DNA of 64,000 nt from Aliikangiella sp. G2MR2-5 (GCF_015687155.1 NZ_JADPQF010000001.1:310001-374000), one strand, 5' to 3'; numbered from the stretch's first letter, positions 8,281 to 19,125 are shown. Made by a program: numbers and translations. Notes: a model not told the origin generated them from the sequence alone.

Positions 8281-9159
8281 ATGGCAATCACCGCTGCATT
8301 GGTAAAAGAACTGCGTGAAAGAACTGGCGCAGGCATGATGGAATGTAAAAAAGCCCTTGTTGAGACAAACGGCGATATCGAAACTGCAATCGACAACATG
8401 CGTAAGTCTGGCGCAGCCAAGGCTGAAAAGAAAGCTGGGCGTATTGCAGCAGAAGGTATTATCGTAATTAATACTTCTGATGACGGTAAAGTAGCTGCTG
8501 TTGTTGAAGTAAACTCAGAGACAGATTTTGTTGCAAGAGACGAGAACTTTACATCTTTTGCGAATCAAGTTGTTGCGGTTGCTCTTGCAAACAAAATTGA
8601 CGATATCGAAGCACTTAAGAATGCGGAACTTGCATCTGGTGAAACAGTTGAATCAGCTCGCGCTTCTCTTGTTGCCAAAATTGGAGAAAATATTGGTGTT
8701 CGTCGCGTTCAAATTATTGACGCTGAAGGTGCTTTAGGTAGTTACATTCACGGTGGTCGTATTGGTGTGGTTGCGGCTCTTAAAGGTGGTGATGCTGATC
8801 TGGCAAAAGACATCGCTATGCATGCTGCGGCGACTAGCCCACAATTCATCAACCCGGAAGATATTTCCGAAGATGTATACAACCGCGAGAAAGAAATCTT
8901 TACTGCACAAGCAAGAGAAAGCGGAAAGCCTGATGAAATCATTGAAAAGATGATTACCGGCCGTATGCGCAAGTTTGCAGCAGAAATCAGCCTGGTTGGA
9001 CAATCTTTCGTAAAAGATCCTTCAGTCACAGTTGGTGAATTGTTAAAGAAAGCTGACGCAGAGGTGACTTCTTTGGTACGATTCGAAGTCGGCGAAGGTA
9101 TCGAGAAAAAAGAAGACGATTTTGCTGCTGAAGTAATGGCACAGGTTAAGGGAGAGTAA
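8281..9159 (+). CDS. tsf: Elongation factor Ts
   Basis: EF-Ts is the guanine nucleotide exchange factor of EF-Tu. The N-terminal UBA-like domain reads [26 protein letters not shown], followed by the TDFV motif in [14 protein letters not shown] that contacts EF-Tu. The start is placed at the ATG at 8281, giving 292 residues, because TTTGGAGATTAAA directly precedes it and the family begins with this MAxxTAxLVKELRE motif. A longer in-frame extension from 8224 would run through the attenuator tail and has no family counterpart. It is co-transcribed with rpsB through the attenuator. Confidence 0.97.
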   Translation: MAITAALVKELRERTGAGMMECKKALVETNGDIETAIDNMRKSGAAKAEKKAGRIAAEGIIVINTSDDGKVAAVVEVNSETDFVARDENFTSFANQVVAVALANKIDDIEALKNAELASGETVESARASLVAKIGENIGVRRVQIIDAEGALGSYIHGGRIGVVAALKGGDADLAKDIAMHAAATSPQFINPEDISEDVYNREKEIFTAQARESGKPDEIIEKMITGRMRKFAAEISLVGQSFVKDPSVTVGELLKKADAEVTSLVRFEVGEGIEKKEDDFAAEVMAQVKGE

Positions 9160-9164
9160 TATCA

Positions 9165-9896
9165 ATGCCAAGTTCTGCACCTGTAAAGAATAGAAAGAGA
9201 ATACTACTTAAATTAAGTGGTGAGGCACTGATGGGTGCAGAGTCTTTTGGAATTGATCCTGCCGTGCTGGACAGAATCGCTACCGAAATCAAGCAACTTG
9301 TGGAAGCAAATATTCAAGTTGGTGTTGTAATTGGTGGCGGTAACTTGTTTCGAGGTGAGAAACTAGCAAGGGCAGGTATGAATCGTGTAGCCGGTGACCA
9401 TATGGGAATGCTGGCTACTGTAATGAATTCGCTGGCAATGCAGGATGCTTTAGAGCGGATTCGAGTGGGGACCCGCGTCATGTCGGCCGTGTCCCTGACT
9501 GGCGTTTGTGAAGATTATGATCGCCGGTTCGCATTAAGATTTATGAAATCGGGTCAAGTTGTTATTTTCACTGCGGGAACCGGAAATCCATTTTTTACTA
9601 CTGATACTGCAGCTTGTCTGCGCGGAATCGAGATTGATGCAGATGTTATATTGAAAGCAACCAAGGTTGACGGAGTATATTCTGAAGACCCTGCTAAAAA
9701 TCCTGATGCAGTAAAATATGATAGACTTACCTACAATGAAGCTCTTGAAAAGGAGCTAGGTATTATGGATTTAACCGCATTCTGTTTGGCAAGAGATCAT
9801 AATAAGTCTATTCGAGTTTTCAATATGCAAGAGCCTGGCGCTTTAATCAGAGCTGTTATAGATGAAAATGAAGGCACTTTAATTACTCGAGATTAG
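9165..9896 (+). CDS. pyrH: Uridylate kinase
   Basis: PyrH phosphorylates UMP to UDP in pyrimidine synthesis. The 243-residue protein shows the amino-acid-kinase fold motifs: [11 protein letters not shown] near the start, the glycine-rich [28 protein letters not shown] and [13 protein letters not shown]. It lies six bases after tsf and before frr, the standard gammaproteobacterial order. E. coli PyrH is 241 residues. Nothing unusual is visible. Confidence 0.97.
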   Translation: MPSSAPVKNRKRILLKLSGEALMGAESFGIDPAVLDRIATEIKQLVEANIQVGVVIGGGNLFRGEKLARAGMNRVAGDHMGMLATVMNSLAMQDALERIRVGTRVMSAVSLTGVCEDYDRRFALRFMKSGQVVIFTAGTGNPFFTTDTAACLRGIEIDADVILKATKVDGVYSEDPAKNPDAVKYDRLTYNEALEKELGIMDLTAFCLARDHNKSIRVFNMQEPGALIRAVIDENEGTLITRD

Positions 9897-9958
9897 TTAT
9901 TACCGTCTAATTAGAGCCTGATAACTTGAGTTAAACTGACAATAAACGGAGCAATAGA

Positions 9959-10516
9959 GTGATAAACGATATAAAACAAGATGCCAATACTCGGATGGAT
10001 AAGAGTATCGAGTCGTTTAAACTAGCACTTCAGAAAATTCGAACTGGTAGAGCTCATCCTAGCCTCCTGGATCATTTGAGCGTTTCTTATTACGGTGTTG
10101 ATACGCCGTTAAATCAGGCTGCGAATGTATCTGTTCAAGACTCTAGAACTTTAACTGTTCAGCCCTTTGAGAAGAACATGATTCAACCAATTGAAAAGGC
10201 TATCATGGAGTCAGATATTGGAATTACGCCTAATACGGCGGGAAATCTGATTCGTCTTCCTCTTCCTCCTTTAACTGAAGAGCGGCGTCGAGATTTAATC
10301 AAAGTAGTAGGAAACGAGGCTGAAAGTGCTAAAGTAGCGATTAGGAATATTAGAAGAGATGCAAACTCAACTTTAAAAGATTTGGAAAAAGAAAAGGAAA
10401 TTAGTGAAGACGAAGAGCGTCGCGCTCAGGATGAGATCCAGAAGATTACCGATGCTCACGTTAAAAAAGTTGATGAAATGGTCGCCGAGAAAGAAAAAGA
10501 GCTGATGGAAGTATAA
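9959..10516 (+). CDS. frr: Ribosome recycling factor
   Basis: RRF works with EF-G to split post-termination ribosomes. The 185-residue length is exact for the family, and the motifs [45 protein letters not shown] and [15 protein letters not shown]-like ([18 protein letters not shown]) are present. The charged C-terminus forms the long helical bundle domain. The start is GTG with CGGAG about 8 bases upstream. A 12-bp hairpin follows the stop, so the tsf-pyrH-frr unit may end here. Confidence 0.97.
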   Translation: MINDIKQDANTRMDKSIESFKLALQKIRTGRAHPSLLDHLSVSYYGVDTPLNQAANVSVQDSRTLTVQPFEKNMIQPIEKAIMESDIGITPNTAGNLIRLPLPPLTEERRRDLIKVVGNEAESAKVAIRNIRRDANSTLKDLEKEKEISEDEERRAQDEIQKITDAHVKKVDEMVAEKEKELMEV

Positions 10517-10546
10517 CGCTTTCACTTGTTCGATTTGTATGGAGTG

Positions 10547-10574
10547 CGCCGTGTTATCATGAGATAACACGGCG
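10547..10574 (+). terminator. Perfect 12-bp stem-loop after frr
   Basis: CGCCGTGTTATC (10547-10558) pairs perfectly with 10563-10574 around an ATGA tetraloop. The downstream sequence TCATTGTAT is only weakly T-rich, so this may be an inefficient terminator or an RNA-stabilising 3' structure. Confidence 0.55.
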
Positions 10575-10696
10575 TCATTGTATATGAGCTGATAGTAAAA
10601 ACAAACTGGATATAGCGCTGAATTCACTATCAGACAATGAGTCTGTCTAATGACGCGAAAATTAGGTTTTAATATTAGTAATACTAGAGTTTGAAT

Positions 10697-11455
10697 ATGA
10701 GCAGGTACGACGAAAGTCAAAATATCAAACAAAATACTCCTAAGCACGTGGCCATCATTATGGATGGCAATGGTCGCTGGGCTAAAGCTCGAGGAAAGAA
10801 AAGAACAAGCGGGCATAAGGCTGGCGTTGAGCGCGTCCGTGAAGTCGTTGAAGCTGCAGGTGAACTGGGTGTTAGCTCTCTGACATTATTTGCATTTAGC
10901 AGTGAGAACTGGAGTCGTCCTCAAGAAGAAGTTTCTTTCTTGATGGAGCTGTTTGTAATTGCGTTAAACAGAGAAGTTAAAATGCTCAGAAAAAATGGAG
11001 TGAGACTACAGTTTCTGGGTGACAAATCTCGTTTTAATCCGAAGCTACAGAGTAGTATCAACAAAGCTGAAGAAGCAACTGCTGACAACGAGCACCTTAC
11101 TCTTAACATTGCCGCCAACTATGGTGGTCGCTGGGACATATGCAATGCAGTTAACAAGTTATTAGCTTCTAAACCCGACTTAGAAAGAGTAGAAGAGAGT
11201 GATATTGAACCATTTTTGGCTACCGCAGGACTCCCTGCCCTGGATTTGATGATTCGTACGGGAGGGGAAACTCGAATAAGTAATTTTCTCATTTGGCAAG
11301 CTGCATATGCGGAGCTTTATTTCAGTGAGTTACTTTGGCCAGATTTTGATGCCGATGCGTTCAAGGCTGCCGTCGATGACTATTCGAAAAGGCAAAGACG
11401 GTTTGGGAAGACCGGTGAGCAGGTAGTCGAAAAAATGAGTCTTAATGCAGAGTGA
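10697..11455 (+). CDS. uppS: Undecaprenyl diphosphate synthase
   Basis: UppS condenses isopentenyl units with farnesyl diphosphate to make the C55 carrier lipid for peptidoglycan and O-antigen. The catalytic Asp23 lies in HVAIIMDGNGRWAK. TLFAFSSENWSRP, AANYGGRWDI and the RTGGETRISNFLIWQAAYAELYF block are all present. The ATG at 10697 is preferred over the TTG two codons upstream because families start close to this point; both keep the frame. The resulting 252 residues fit the usual ~250. It is the first gene of a run with cdsA, dxr and rseP. Confidence 0.96.
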   Translation: MSRYDESQNIKQNTPKHVAIIMDGNGRWAKARGKKRTSGHKAGVERVREVVEAAGELGVSSLTLFAFSSENWSRPQEEVSFLMELFVIALNREVKMLRKNGVRLQFLGDKSRFNPKLQSSINKAEEATADNEHLTLNIAANYGGRWDICNAVNKLLASKPDLERVEESDIEPFLATAGLPALDLMIRTGGETRISNFLIWQAAYAELYFSELLWPDFDADAFKAAVDDYSKRQRRFGKTGEQVVEKMSLNAE

Positions 11456-11489
11456 AGAGTTAAAGGTTAATAAAGGATAAGGGAGAATA

Positions 11490-12368
11490 ATGCTAAAACA
11501 AAGAATTACAACTGCGTTATTTTTATTGCCTGTTGTTGTGGCATTTTTTTTTGTAGTTGAACTTCGCTACTTCGCATCTGCAGCAGCTGTATTGATTTAT
11601 TTAATGGCGCTTGAGTGGGCCAAGTTAGCAGGCTTCCAAAGAGGTATTCGCCAGACTTTTTATGCGGTGCTAGTGTCTGTTGTTAATTTTGTGATCTGGC
11701 TGTATGGTGGTGAATTTCTGTTCTGGCCTTCTCTAAGCTGGCCGAATGCGTTTGCCGCTGATATTCCAATGATTTTTTTAGTTCTCGGAGTGGTTGCGAT
11801 TTGTTTGGCGGTATATATCGTAATTACCTATCAAAACCGAAAACAGTGGTGGAATAATCGCTTAGTTGTTTCACTAATGGGGGTAGTTATCCTCCCTGCT
11901 TTTTTTGTTTCACTGATTAGTATTCGTAAAACGGGCTACCTGGGTGATTTTTATCATGGTGGTGGGTTACTGTTGTTGATGTTCTGCCTGATATGGGCTG
12001 CAGACACTGGCGCTTACTTTACGGGAAAAGCGCTCGGCAAAAGTAAACTGGCACCAACGGTTAGCCCGAATAAAACTTGGGAAGGTGTGGCTGGTGGGGT
12101 TGCGCTTAGCATGCTTGTTGGTTGGATTGGTATCACTCTGATTGGCGTTGAAGTTACAAAACCACTGGTGTTTACCCTTGTTCTATTAGGGATAGCCTTT
12201 CTGTCTGTATTAGGCGATTTGTTCGAAAGCGCGTTGAAAAGGAAAGCCAATATCAAAGATTCCGGAAAAATTTTGCCTGGGCATGGTGGTTTGCTAGACA
12301 GACTGGATAGTACACTTGTCGTTGCTCCGGTTTATTTTCTTGTGTTTAGCTACATGGGCTGGTTTTGA
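11490..12368 (+). CDS. cdsA: Phosphatidate cytidylyltransferase
   Basis: CdsA is an integral membrane enzyme that makes CDP-diacylglycerol from phosphatidic acid and CTP. The 292-residue protein is mostly hydrophobic segments and ends with the family signature SVLGDLFESALKRKANIKDSGKILPGHGGLLDRLDS, whose acidic residues bind metal and CTP. Another conserved block is WAADTGAYFTGKALGKSKLAPTVSPNKTWEG. GGGAG lies shortly before the ATG. It overlaps dxr through TGATG. Confidence 0.96.
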   Translation: MLKQRITTALFLLPVVVAFFFVVELRYFASAAAVLIYLMALEWAKLAGFQRGIRQTFYAVLVSVVNFVIWLYGGEFLFWPSLSWPNAFAADIPMIFLVLGVVAICLAVYIVITYQNRKQWWNNRLVVSLMGVVILPAFFVSLISIRKTGYLGDFYHGGGLLLLMFCLIWAADTGAYFTGKALGKSKLAPTVSPNKTWEGVAGGVALSMLVGWIGITLIGVEVTKPLVFTLVLLGIAFLSVLGDLFESALKRKANIKDSGKILPGHGGLLDRLDSTLVVAPVYFLVFSYMGWF

Positions 12369-13552
12369 TGGTGGAAAAAATAGGAATTTTGGGTTCTACC
12401 GGATCCATCGGATGTAGCACTCTTGACGTACTGAGAGTGAACGCAGATCGATATCAAGTCGGGCTTCTGACTGCAAATTCTAATGTCGAAGCTTTGTTCA
12501 AGCAGTGTATTGAGTTTTCACCAGAAGTTGCTGTGATGGTAGAAGACAATGAAGCAAGAAAACTTCAGGAACTACTCGAAAGCAGAGGCAGCAATACCAG
12601 AGTATTGACCGGAAAAAACGCTCTGGTTGATGCGGTTAAGACTCTGGAACTCGATACTGTTGTGGCCGCGATTGTGGGCGCCGCAGGTTTGCTACCGACT
12701 CTGGCCGCTGCGCGAGAAGGTAAAAAGATACTACTGGCTAACAAAGAAGCATTGGTTATGTCTGGCGACATATTAATGAGCGAAGTTGACAAGAATGATG
12801 CTGTTTTGTTGCCTGTAGATAGCGAACATAATGCTATTTTTCAAAGTCTGCCTGATGCTGGAGAAAAAGGGCGGGTTAGTCTAGAGGGAGTCAACAAAAT
12901 TTTGTTAACAGGATCGGGAGGGCCCTTTAGAACTACTCCTGTGCATCAGCTTCATCAGGTTACGCCTGAGCAAGCTTGCGCGCATCCAAACTGGGACATG
13001 GGAAAGAAAATTTCAGTTGATTCTGCAACAATGATGAATAAAGGACTGGAGCTTATAGAGGCGTGCTATCTTTTTGCGGTATCGCCAGACATGATAGATA
13101 TCGTTGTCCATCCTCAAAGTGTCGTTCATTCAATGGTATCTTATCTGGATGGTTCTGTTTTAGCTCAGTTAGGAAGGCCCGATATGAAAACCCCAATTGC
13201 GCATACTTTGGCCTGGCCTGAGCGAATAAATGCGGGAGTAGAGCCCTTGGACTTTTACCAAATGTCTGACCTGACTTTTGAAGCTCCCAATTATCAGCGT
13301 TTTCCTTGCTTAAGGCTTGCTAATGAAGCAATTAAAGCCGGAGGCTCAGCCCCATGTGTGTTAAATGCTGCCAATGAAGTCGCTGTTGAGGCTTTTCTGG
13401 AGGGGCGTATACGATTTACTGACATAGCCGTCGTCAATGAAGAAGTTCTCAATAGAGTGACAGTAACCCATTGCGATTCGCTAGAGAAAGTCTTGGAGGA
13501 AGATTTGATGGCTCGAGCTACTGCTTCCAGAGTTTGTCAGGAGCGCGAATAA
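12368..13552 (+). CDS. dxr: 1-deoxy-D-xylulose 5-phosphate reductoisomerase
   Basis: Dxr converts DXP to MEP with NADPH in the non-mevalonate isoprenoid pathway, supplying precursors to UppS next door. The N-terminal nucleotide loop GSTGSIG is at 9-15. LLPVDSEHNAIFQ, GSGGPFR and ISVDSATMMNKGLELIEA are catalytic-domain signatures, and HPQSVVHSMVSYLDGSVLAQLG follows. The ATG at 12368 shares its A with the cdsA stop (TGATG); a TTG three bases earlier is the only alternative. At 394 residues the length is normal. Confidence 0.96.
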   Translation: MVEKIGILGSTGSIGCSTLDVLRVNADRYQVGLLTANSNVEALFKQCIEFSPEVAVMVEDNEARKLQELLESRGSNTRVLTGKNALVDAVKTLELDTVVAAIVGAAGLLPTLAAAREGKKILLANKEALVMSGDILMSEVDKNDAVLLPVDSEHNAIFQSLPDAGEKGRVSLEGVNKILLTGSGGPFRTTPVHQLHQVTPEQACAHPNWDMGKKISVDSATMMNKGLELIEACYLFAVSPDMIDIVVHPQSVVHSMVSYLDGSVLAQLGRPDMKTPIAHTLAWPERINAGVEPLDFYQMSDLTFEAPNYQRFPCLRLANEAIKAGGSAPCVLNAANEVAVEAFLEGRIRFTDIAVVNEEVLNRVTVTHCDSLEKVLEEDLMARATASRVCQERE

Positions 13553-14908
13553 ATGACAATTTTGTCAGATGCTTTTTATTTCATTATCGCTCTGGGTATC
13601 CTGGTAACTATCCATGAATTTGGTCATTTCTGGGTTGCCAGAAGGCTAGGAGTAAAGGTACTTACTTTTTCAGTAGGATTTGGATCGCCTCTATGGAAAA
13701 AGAAAGGCAAAGACGGGGTGGACTATGTCATAGCAATGATCCCCCTTGGCGGTTATGTGAAGATGCTAGACGAAAGGGAAGGAGAAGTAACTGAGGAAGA
13801 TAAGCCTTTCGCCTTTAATCGAAAGTCAGTATGGGCGAGGATTGCAATTGTTCTGGCTGGACCCGTTGCGAATTTTCTTTTAGCGATTTTGCTTTATTGG
13901 TGGGTTTTTCTTTCTGGAGTTGTAGGTGTAACTACTGAGCTTGGGAAAATAGACTCTCAATCAATCGCTGGAAAAGCCGGATTGAAAGCAGGAGATAGAG
14001 TGGTCTCTATCGACGAGGAACCTGTAGTACTTTACAGAGACTTGAATACAGGTATTGTAAGGCGAATCGGTGAAAAGACAGAGATTATTCTCGGGATTCA
14101 AAAAGAAGGTATAAGCCAGATTAGAAAGGTTCCTTTGGACATATCTTCCTGGCAGGTTAATCCTGACAGGCCTGACATTTTGGGGTCTCTGGGACTTCGT
14201 TTAGCGGTAGAGGATATAGTCGTACTACCCCTTATATCAGAAATAGAGCAGGGCTCGCCTGCAGAGATTGCAGGATTAAAAATAGGAGACCTTATAGTAG
14301 CTTATGATGAGACCAATGTTGAATCTTGGCAGCAACTGGTAGTAAAGATCACAAAAGATGCTAACAAAAAGGTTGTCCTTGGAATTTTAAGAGATGGTGA
14401 ACCCCTCGAGATTTCTGTTGTCATAGGTTCTCACGAAACGGAAGGTAGTAAAAACGGCTTCTTAGGAGTTCGTCCTGAAAGCCCTGATTATAGTCAGTAT
14501 ATTACAAGCCGTAAGGGTGGTTTCTTCGAGTCTCTTTCAATGGGGATCGGGGAAACGGGCAAAATGATTGCTTTAAGCTCCAGGTTATTTAAGAAGCTGA
14601 TTGTAGGGGAAATCTCCCATAAAAGTGTCAGCGGTCCTTTTTCAATTGCTAAAGGGGCTGGTGGAAGCGCTCGCAATGGGCTAGTATCCTTCTTCTTTTT
14701 CGTCGCTATGATAAGTGTGAATCTAGGGTTTATTAATTTATTACCTATACCACTACTTGATGGCGGACACTTGCTTTATTACGTGATAGAAGCAATTAAG
14801 GGTAAGCCGCTGCCTGAAAGTGTGCAGAATTTTGGCTTACAGGTGGGCATGATATTAGTCATAATGATGATGGCTTTGGCCATTTTTAATGATTTAGCGC
14901 CTAAATAA
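13553..14908 (+). CDS. rseP: Site-2 intramembrane protease RseP
   Basis: RseP cleaves the anti-sigma factor RseA in the membrane during the sigma-E envelope stress response and clears signal peptides. Zinc ligands His21 and His25 with catalytic Glu22 lie in HEFGH within the first transmembrane helix. The third ligand is Asp403 in LLPIPLLDGGH. Between them are two PDZ domains (about 130-210 and 225-305). Four transmembrane segments are expected. The ATG directly abuts the dxr stop. Its position before bamA is the conserved order. Length is 451 residues, as in E. coli (450). Confidence 0.96.
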   Translation: MTILSDAFYFIIALGILVTIHEFGHFWVARRLGVKVLTFSVGFGSPLWKKKGKDGVDYVIAMIPLGGYVKMLDEREGEVTEEDKPFAFNRKSVWARIAIVLAGPVANFLLAILLYWWVFLSGVVGVTTELGKIDSQSIAGKAGLKAGDRVVSIDEEPVVLYRDLNTGIVRRIGEKTEIILGIQKEGISQIRKVPLDISSWQVNPDRPDILGSLGLRLAVEDIVVLPLISEIEQGSPAEIAGLKIGDLIVAYDETNVESWQQLVVKITKDANKKVVLGILRDGEPLEISVVIGSHETEGSKNGFLGVRPESPDYSQYITSRKGGFFESLSMGIGETGKMIALSSRLFKKLIVGEISHKSVSGPFSIAKGAGGSARNGLVSFFFFVAMISVNLGFINLLPIPLLDGGHLLYYVIEAIKGKPLPESVQNFGLQVGMILVIMMMALAIFNDLAPK

Positions 14909-14936
14909 GGTGCAAATAAGAGAATTTTAGGGAAAC

Positions 14937-17447
14937 ATGAAGTACAAGAATAAGTTCAAAGCTCGTAACTTGATTTTTGGTATAACAGCATTAGCAACTT
15001 CTCAGCTGATTACACCACGCCCGGCGTATGCTTCTATAGAAGACAGTTCATTCGTAGTAGAAGAAATTGAAGTTCTGGGCTTGCAAAGAATGGAGTTGGG
15101 TACCTTCTACAACTTGCTTCCCCTACAAGTGGGCGAAAGTTTAAGCCCCGAACGGATACCTGTAATCATTCGTAGCATATATGGTTCAAACAGTTTTGAC
15201 GATATTCGGCTTTTCAGAGAAGGGAGCAAGCTTATTGTTGATCTTAATGAGCGTCCTACGATATCAGATATAACCATTGATGGAAATTCAGATATAGATT
15301 CTGAGCAGATCCTTGAAGCAATGAGCCGTTCGGGCTTTGCTAAAGGTGAAGTTTTTGATCCTTCAGCCATTAAAAGTATCAAAATAGGTATTGAAGAGCA
15401 GTATTTTTCTCATGGGAAGTACTCGATAAAAATTGAAGACAAGATTGTTAAGCAGTCCCGAAACAGAGTTTATGTAAAGTTTATCATTGACGAAGGCGAG
15501 CCAGCCAAGATTCAGAAAATTGGTATTGTGGGCAATTCGTTATTCACTGATGAAGAATTGTTAGAACAATTTGAACTTTCTGAAGGGGGATGGTTATCGA
15601 CTTTTACTGGTGATGATCAGTATTCAAGAGAAAAATTGAGCGGAGACCTTGAGACTCTTCGATCTTTTTATTTAGATAGAGGTTATTTGACCTTCAATAA
15701 TGCTTCCACCCAAGTGTCAATTTCTCCCGACCGTAAAGGAATCTATGTAACTATCAATATAGAGGAAGGTGAAAAATTTACTGTAAACGATATTGTTTTC
15801 TCAGGTGATCTTATTCTTGAAAAAGAGCAATTGCAGCGAATTATGCCGCTTACTAAGGGCGATACTTACTCGGCTGCAGCTATATCTTTTGCTGAAGAGC
15901 AAATAAAAGAAAACTTGGGTTACTATGGCTATGCTTTTGCCAAAGTTGTGACCGTGCCCGAGATTAAGGAAGGTGAGAAAAAAGTTAATTTGAACGTTTT
16001 TATTGAGCCTGGCAAAAAGGTCTATGTAAATCGGGTTAACTTTTCCGGAAACGAAGCTACCGATGATGAAGTTCTAAGACGTGAAATTCGTTTGATGGAG
16101 GGTGGAGCTCTTTCAACTCGTGCAGTTGAAAGATCCAAGCTGCGCTTGCAGAGACTGACCTATATGGAGGAAGTTGAAGTCGAAACTCCGAAGGCTGAAA
16201 ATGAGGATGACAGAGTTGATATAAACTACGCAGTCAAAGAGCGTTCTGCGGGAACCGTTAGTGGTGGAATTGGTTATAGTGACAGGTTTGGCGTATCGCT
16301 AAATGCCAATGTAAGCCATAACAACTTTATGGGGTCAGGGAAGAAAGTTCAGTTTGCTATCAATAAGAGTGATTATGTTGAAAGTTACAATGCTGATTAC
16401 TTTGATCCATATTTCACAATCAATGAAATAAGTGCGGGTGTAGGCGTATATTTAAGGAAAACAGACTATGGGTCAATCAATTTATATAATGGTTTGTTAG
16501 ATTCAACCGGAGTTGATTTTAAAGTTGGCTATCGTACCAGTGAAGTGACCGGTTTAAACTTTTCTCTGGGTTATCAAGATAACTTGTTAAAAGCACAAGG
16601 AACTCAATCAGAACAGGTGATAGACTTTTTTGCTGAAAACGGACGTGATGTACGAGCTGAGCCTAACTTTGATTATGATATTTATCGATTTAGTGTTGGT
16701 GTTTCCAGAAATACTTTAAATCGTGGGGTTTTTCCTGACCGAGGGACAAGTCAAACTCTGGTACTTAACAGTGCATTACCTGGAAGTGATCTGGAATTTT
16801 ACAAGGTAGACTACAACTTTAGATACTACCTTCCACTGGCACACAAGTGGACATTCATGACTTCATTTCGTGCTTCATACGGCGATGGATATGGAGATAC
16901 TACAAAATTACCGTATTTTGAAAACTTTACTGCAGGTGGCTCCGGTACTATGCGCGGGTTTGATACTAATACGATAGGTCCTCGTTTAATCGTTAGAACG
17001 CCATCTTCTACTGGTAATGGCGTAGTGGTTGACGCGCAAGATGGTCAAGCTCAATACCCACTTCCATCGGGATATGATAATGTTACAATTCAACGTAGAA
17101 GTGCTGGTGGAAACGCGAGAGTTTTAACCACTTTTGAATTGATTTTCCCAACGCCTTTTGCTGAAGAAAGTAACTCCGTTAGAACGAGCTTTTTTGTCGA
17201 TGTCGGTAATTTATGGGACACAGAATTCGATTTAGATGATTATAAAGATATAGAAGCTGTCAATCCTGATTTGTTTGCTACAATTCCTGATTATTCTAAA
17301 CCTGAGTCTTATCGTATGTCTGCCGGTTTTTCCCTTCAGTGGTTATCACCAATGGGGCCGCTGACAATTAGTTTTTCAAAGCCATTTAAGCAAAGCGACT
17401 TGGATGAAACGGAAACTTTCTCTTTTAACATAGGGCAAACATTCTAG
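14937..17447 (+). CDS. bamA: Outer-membrane protein assembly factor BamA
   Basis: BamA is the essential core of the beta-barrel assembly machine. A signal peptide (~1-32) is followed by five POTRA domains (~40-435, with repeated VxxIxxxGN and GY blocks) and a 16-strand Omp85 barrel (~440-836). The barrel contains the conserved [11 protein letters not shown] (VRGF/Y equivalent) motif and ends with FSFNIGQTF, a C-terminal Phe signal for outer-membrane insertion. Length 836 is slightly above the E. coli 810. It lies between rseP and skp as usual, and is probably under sigma-E control in many relatives, though no sigma-E box was identified here. Confidence 0.97.
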   Translation: MKYKNKFKARNLIFGITALATSQLITPRPAYASIEDSSFVVEEIEVLGLQRMELGTFYNLLPLQVGESLSPERIPVIIRSIYGSNSFDDIRLFREGSKLIVDLNERPTISDITIDGNSDIDSEQILEAMSRSGFAKGEVFDPSAIKSIKIGIEEQYFSHGKYSIKIEDKIVKQSRNRVYVKFIIDEGEPAKIQKIGIVGNSLFTDEELLEQFELSEGGWLSTFTGDDQYSREKLSGDLETLRSFYLDRGYLTFNNASTQVSISPDRKGIYVTINIEEGEKFTVNDIVFSGDLILEKEQLQRIMPLTKGDTYSAAAISFAEEQIKENLGYYGYAFAKVVTVPEIKEGEKKVNLNVFIEPGKKVYVNRVNFSGNEATDDEVLRREIRLMEGGALSTRAVERSKLRLQRLTYMEEVEVETPKAENEDDRVDINYAVKERSAGTVSGGIGYSDRFGVSLNANVSHNNFMGSGKKVQFAINKSDYVESYNADYFDPYFTINEISAGVGVYLRKTDYGSINLYNGLLDSTGVDFKVGYRTSEVTGLNFSLGYQDNLLKAQGTQSEQVIDFFAENGRDVRAEPNFDYDIYRFSVGVSRNTLNRGVFPDRGTSQTLVLNSALPGSDLEFYKVDYNFRYYLPLAHKWTFMTSFRASYGDGYGDTTKLPYFENFTAGGSGTMRGFDTNTIGPRLIVRTPSSTGNGVVVDAQDGQAQYPLPSGYDNVTIQRRSAGGNARVLTTFELIFPTPFAEESNSVRTSFFVDVGNLWDTEFDLDDYKDIEAVNPDLFATIPDYSKPESYRMSAGFSLQWLSPMGPLTISFSKPFKQSDLDETETFSFNIGQTF

Positions 17448-17501
17448 TGCTATTGAAAGGCAAAATAATTCAACTAAATTAGTAAAATAAAAGGTGTAAT
17501 A

Positions 17502-18008
17502 ATGTTTAAAAAATTTATAGTAAGTATTGCTTTGGTTTTAGGCTCGTTAGGCGTGTCAGCGGCTGATCTAAAAATCGGTGTTGTAGATTTTAGTGTTGTG
17601 GAGTCAAAGGCTCCTCAAATGAAGACAATCATGGAAAAGCTTGAAGCCCAGTTCAAAGAGAAGCAGGAGTCTTTGATAGCGCTTCAGAAGAAGGGCAAGG
17701 AACTTCAAGACAAAGCACGAAAAGAAGAAATGACTCTGACTTTTGCTGATAAATTGAAGTATAAGCGTCAATTAGAGCAGATCGATGCTGAATTTAATTT
17801 ACAAAAGAAGTTTCTAGATGAAGATTTTGCTCTAGCTAGAAATATGGAAATGAAAAAAGTTCAGGTAAAAATTATGGAAGCGGTCCAAAAAGTTGCTTCT
17901 AACGAAAAGTTAGATCTTGTTGTACGAAGCGATATGGTTCTTCATGCTTCACAATCGGTAAATATTACAGATAAAGTCATAGCAATTATTAGCAATCCTG
18001 CAGGTTAA
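17502..18008 (+). CDS. skp: Periplasmic chaperone Skp/OmpH
   Basis: The 168-residue protein has a signal peptide (~1-21, cleavage near SAA) and then the OmpH pattern: KIGVVDFSVVESKAPQM, a long charged coiled-coil arm (~45-130) and a C-terminal DLVVRSDMVLHAS core strand. Skp forms a trimeric, jellyfish-like chaperone that holds unfolded outer-membrane proteins for BamA, which is encoded immediately upstream. A purine-rich AAAAGGTG site precedes the ATG. Confidence 0.94.
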   Translation: MFKKFIVSIALVLGSLGVSAADLKIGVVDFSVVESKAPQMKTIMEKLEAQFKEKQESLIALQKKGKELQDKARKEEMTLTFADKLKYKRQLEQIDAEFNLQKKFLDEDFALARNMEMKKVQVKIMEAVQKVASNEKLDLVVRSDMVLHASQSVNITDKVIAIISNPAG

Positions 18009-18012
18009 TTAT

Positions 18013-19068
18013 TTGAATTCAAATAGCTATACAATTAAGGAAATCGCCACATCCCTGGATGCTAAGTTCAAAGGGGATGGCGAGCATGAAATAAAGAAAG
18101 TTTCATCCTTAGATTCTGCAAAAAGTGATGAAATTTCTTTTTTAAATAGTGCTAAATTCCTTAAAATGCTAGACACAACCCACGCGGGTTGTGTTTTGCT
18201 TTCTGAGGAAAATGCCTGTTCTTATTCAGGCAATGTTATTGTCGTGAAAGATCCCTATTTGGCCTTTGCAAAAGTTGGTCAATTACTCGATACAACTCCT
18301 ACTCCCGAAGTCGGCATATCTGAGTCCGCTGTTATTCACCCGACGGCTAAAATTGGAAAGAGTGTTTCCATAGCTGCCGGGGTCGTTATCGAAGCTGACA
18401 CCACGATAGAAGATGATGTCATTCTTGGAGCGAATGTTGTGGTTGGTGAGGGCTCTATCATTGGAAAAGCTACTAGAGTCTACTCAAATGTCAGTATATA
18501 CCATGGAGTTAGTATTGGCAGTGACTGTATTATCCATTCAGGTGCTGTAATAGGTGCTGATGGATTCGGGTTCGCAAATGAAAATGGACGCTGGGTTAAG
18601 ATTCCGCAAACTGGCGGCGTAACAATTGGTAATTTTGTTGAAGTTGGTGCTAACGCTTGTGTTGATCGAGGAGCATTGAATAATACTGTTGTTTCCGACG
18701 GCGTAAAACTCGATAACTTTTGTCATATTGCTCACAACGTTGAGCTTGGCGAGAGCGTGGCAATGGCTGCTTATACTGGGGTAGCTGGTAGCAGTAAAAT
18801 TGGGGAATATACCACTTTGAGTGGACGAACGACTATCCTTGGACATTTGGAATTGGCTCCTCGCACTCATGTAACTGCATGTAGTGTGATCAACAAGTCC
18901 ATCAAAGAACCAGGGGTTTATTCGTCTGGAACAGGAATGCAGGATAATAAATCCTGGCGTAAAAATGTGGCTCGCTTCAGACAACTGGACGAAATGGCTA
19001 AACAAATAAAATCTTTAGAGAAAAGGCTATCTGAAATATCAAATAGTAACGATCTTAAAGATGAATAA
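18013..19068 (+). CDS. lpxD: UDP-3-O-acylglucosamine N-acyltransferase LpxD
   Basis: LpxD adds the second acyl chain in lipid A synthesis. The 351-residue protein has the uridine-binding N-terminal domain (to ~100, VSSLDSAKSDEISFLNSAKF) and a left-handed beta-helix of hexapeptide repeats (~105-300), including GADGFGFA and HIAHNVELGE with the catalytic His. The start must be TTG at 18013, since no ATG or GTG fits before the first domain; AGGT lies about 7 bases upstream, overlapping the end of skp. The gene follows skp by four bases, so the two are probably coupled. Confidence 0.95.
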   Translation: MNSNSYTIKEIATSLDAKFKGDGEHEIKKVSSLDSAKSDEISFLNSAKFLKMLDTTHAGCVLLSEENACSYSGNVIVVKDPYLAFAKVGQLLDTTPTPEVGISESAVIHPTAKIGKSVSIAAGVVIEADTTIEDDVILGANVVVGEGSIIGKATRVYSNVSIYHGVSIGSDCIIHSGAVIGADGFGFANENGRWVKIPQTGGVTIGNFVEVGANACVDRGALNNTVVSDGVKLDNFCHIAHNVELGESVAMAAYTGVAGSSKIGEYTTLSGRTTILGHLELAPRTHVTACSVINKSIKEPGVYSSGTGMQDNKSWRKNVARFRQLDEMAKQIKSLEKRLSEISNSNDLKDE

Positions 19069-19125
19069 TAGATAGTTTGCTACACTTCTTAATTAATACG
19101 ATTATTGGGCAATTGGGGAATCGGA

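Noticed and set aside
18538-19005. A 155-residue open frame antisense to lpxD
   Set aside because: It is a mirror of the lpxD coding frame and lacks independent support.
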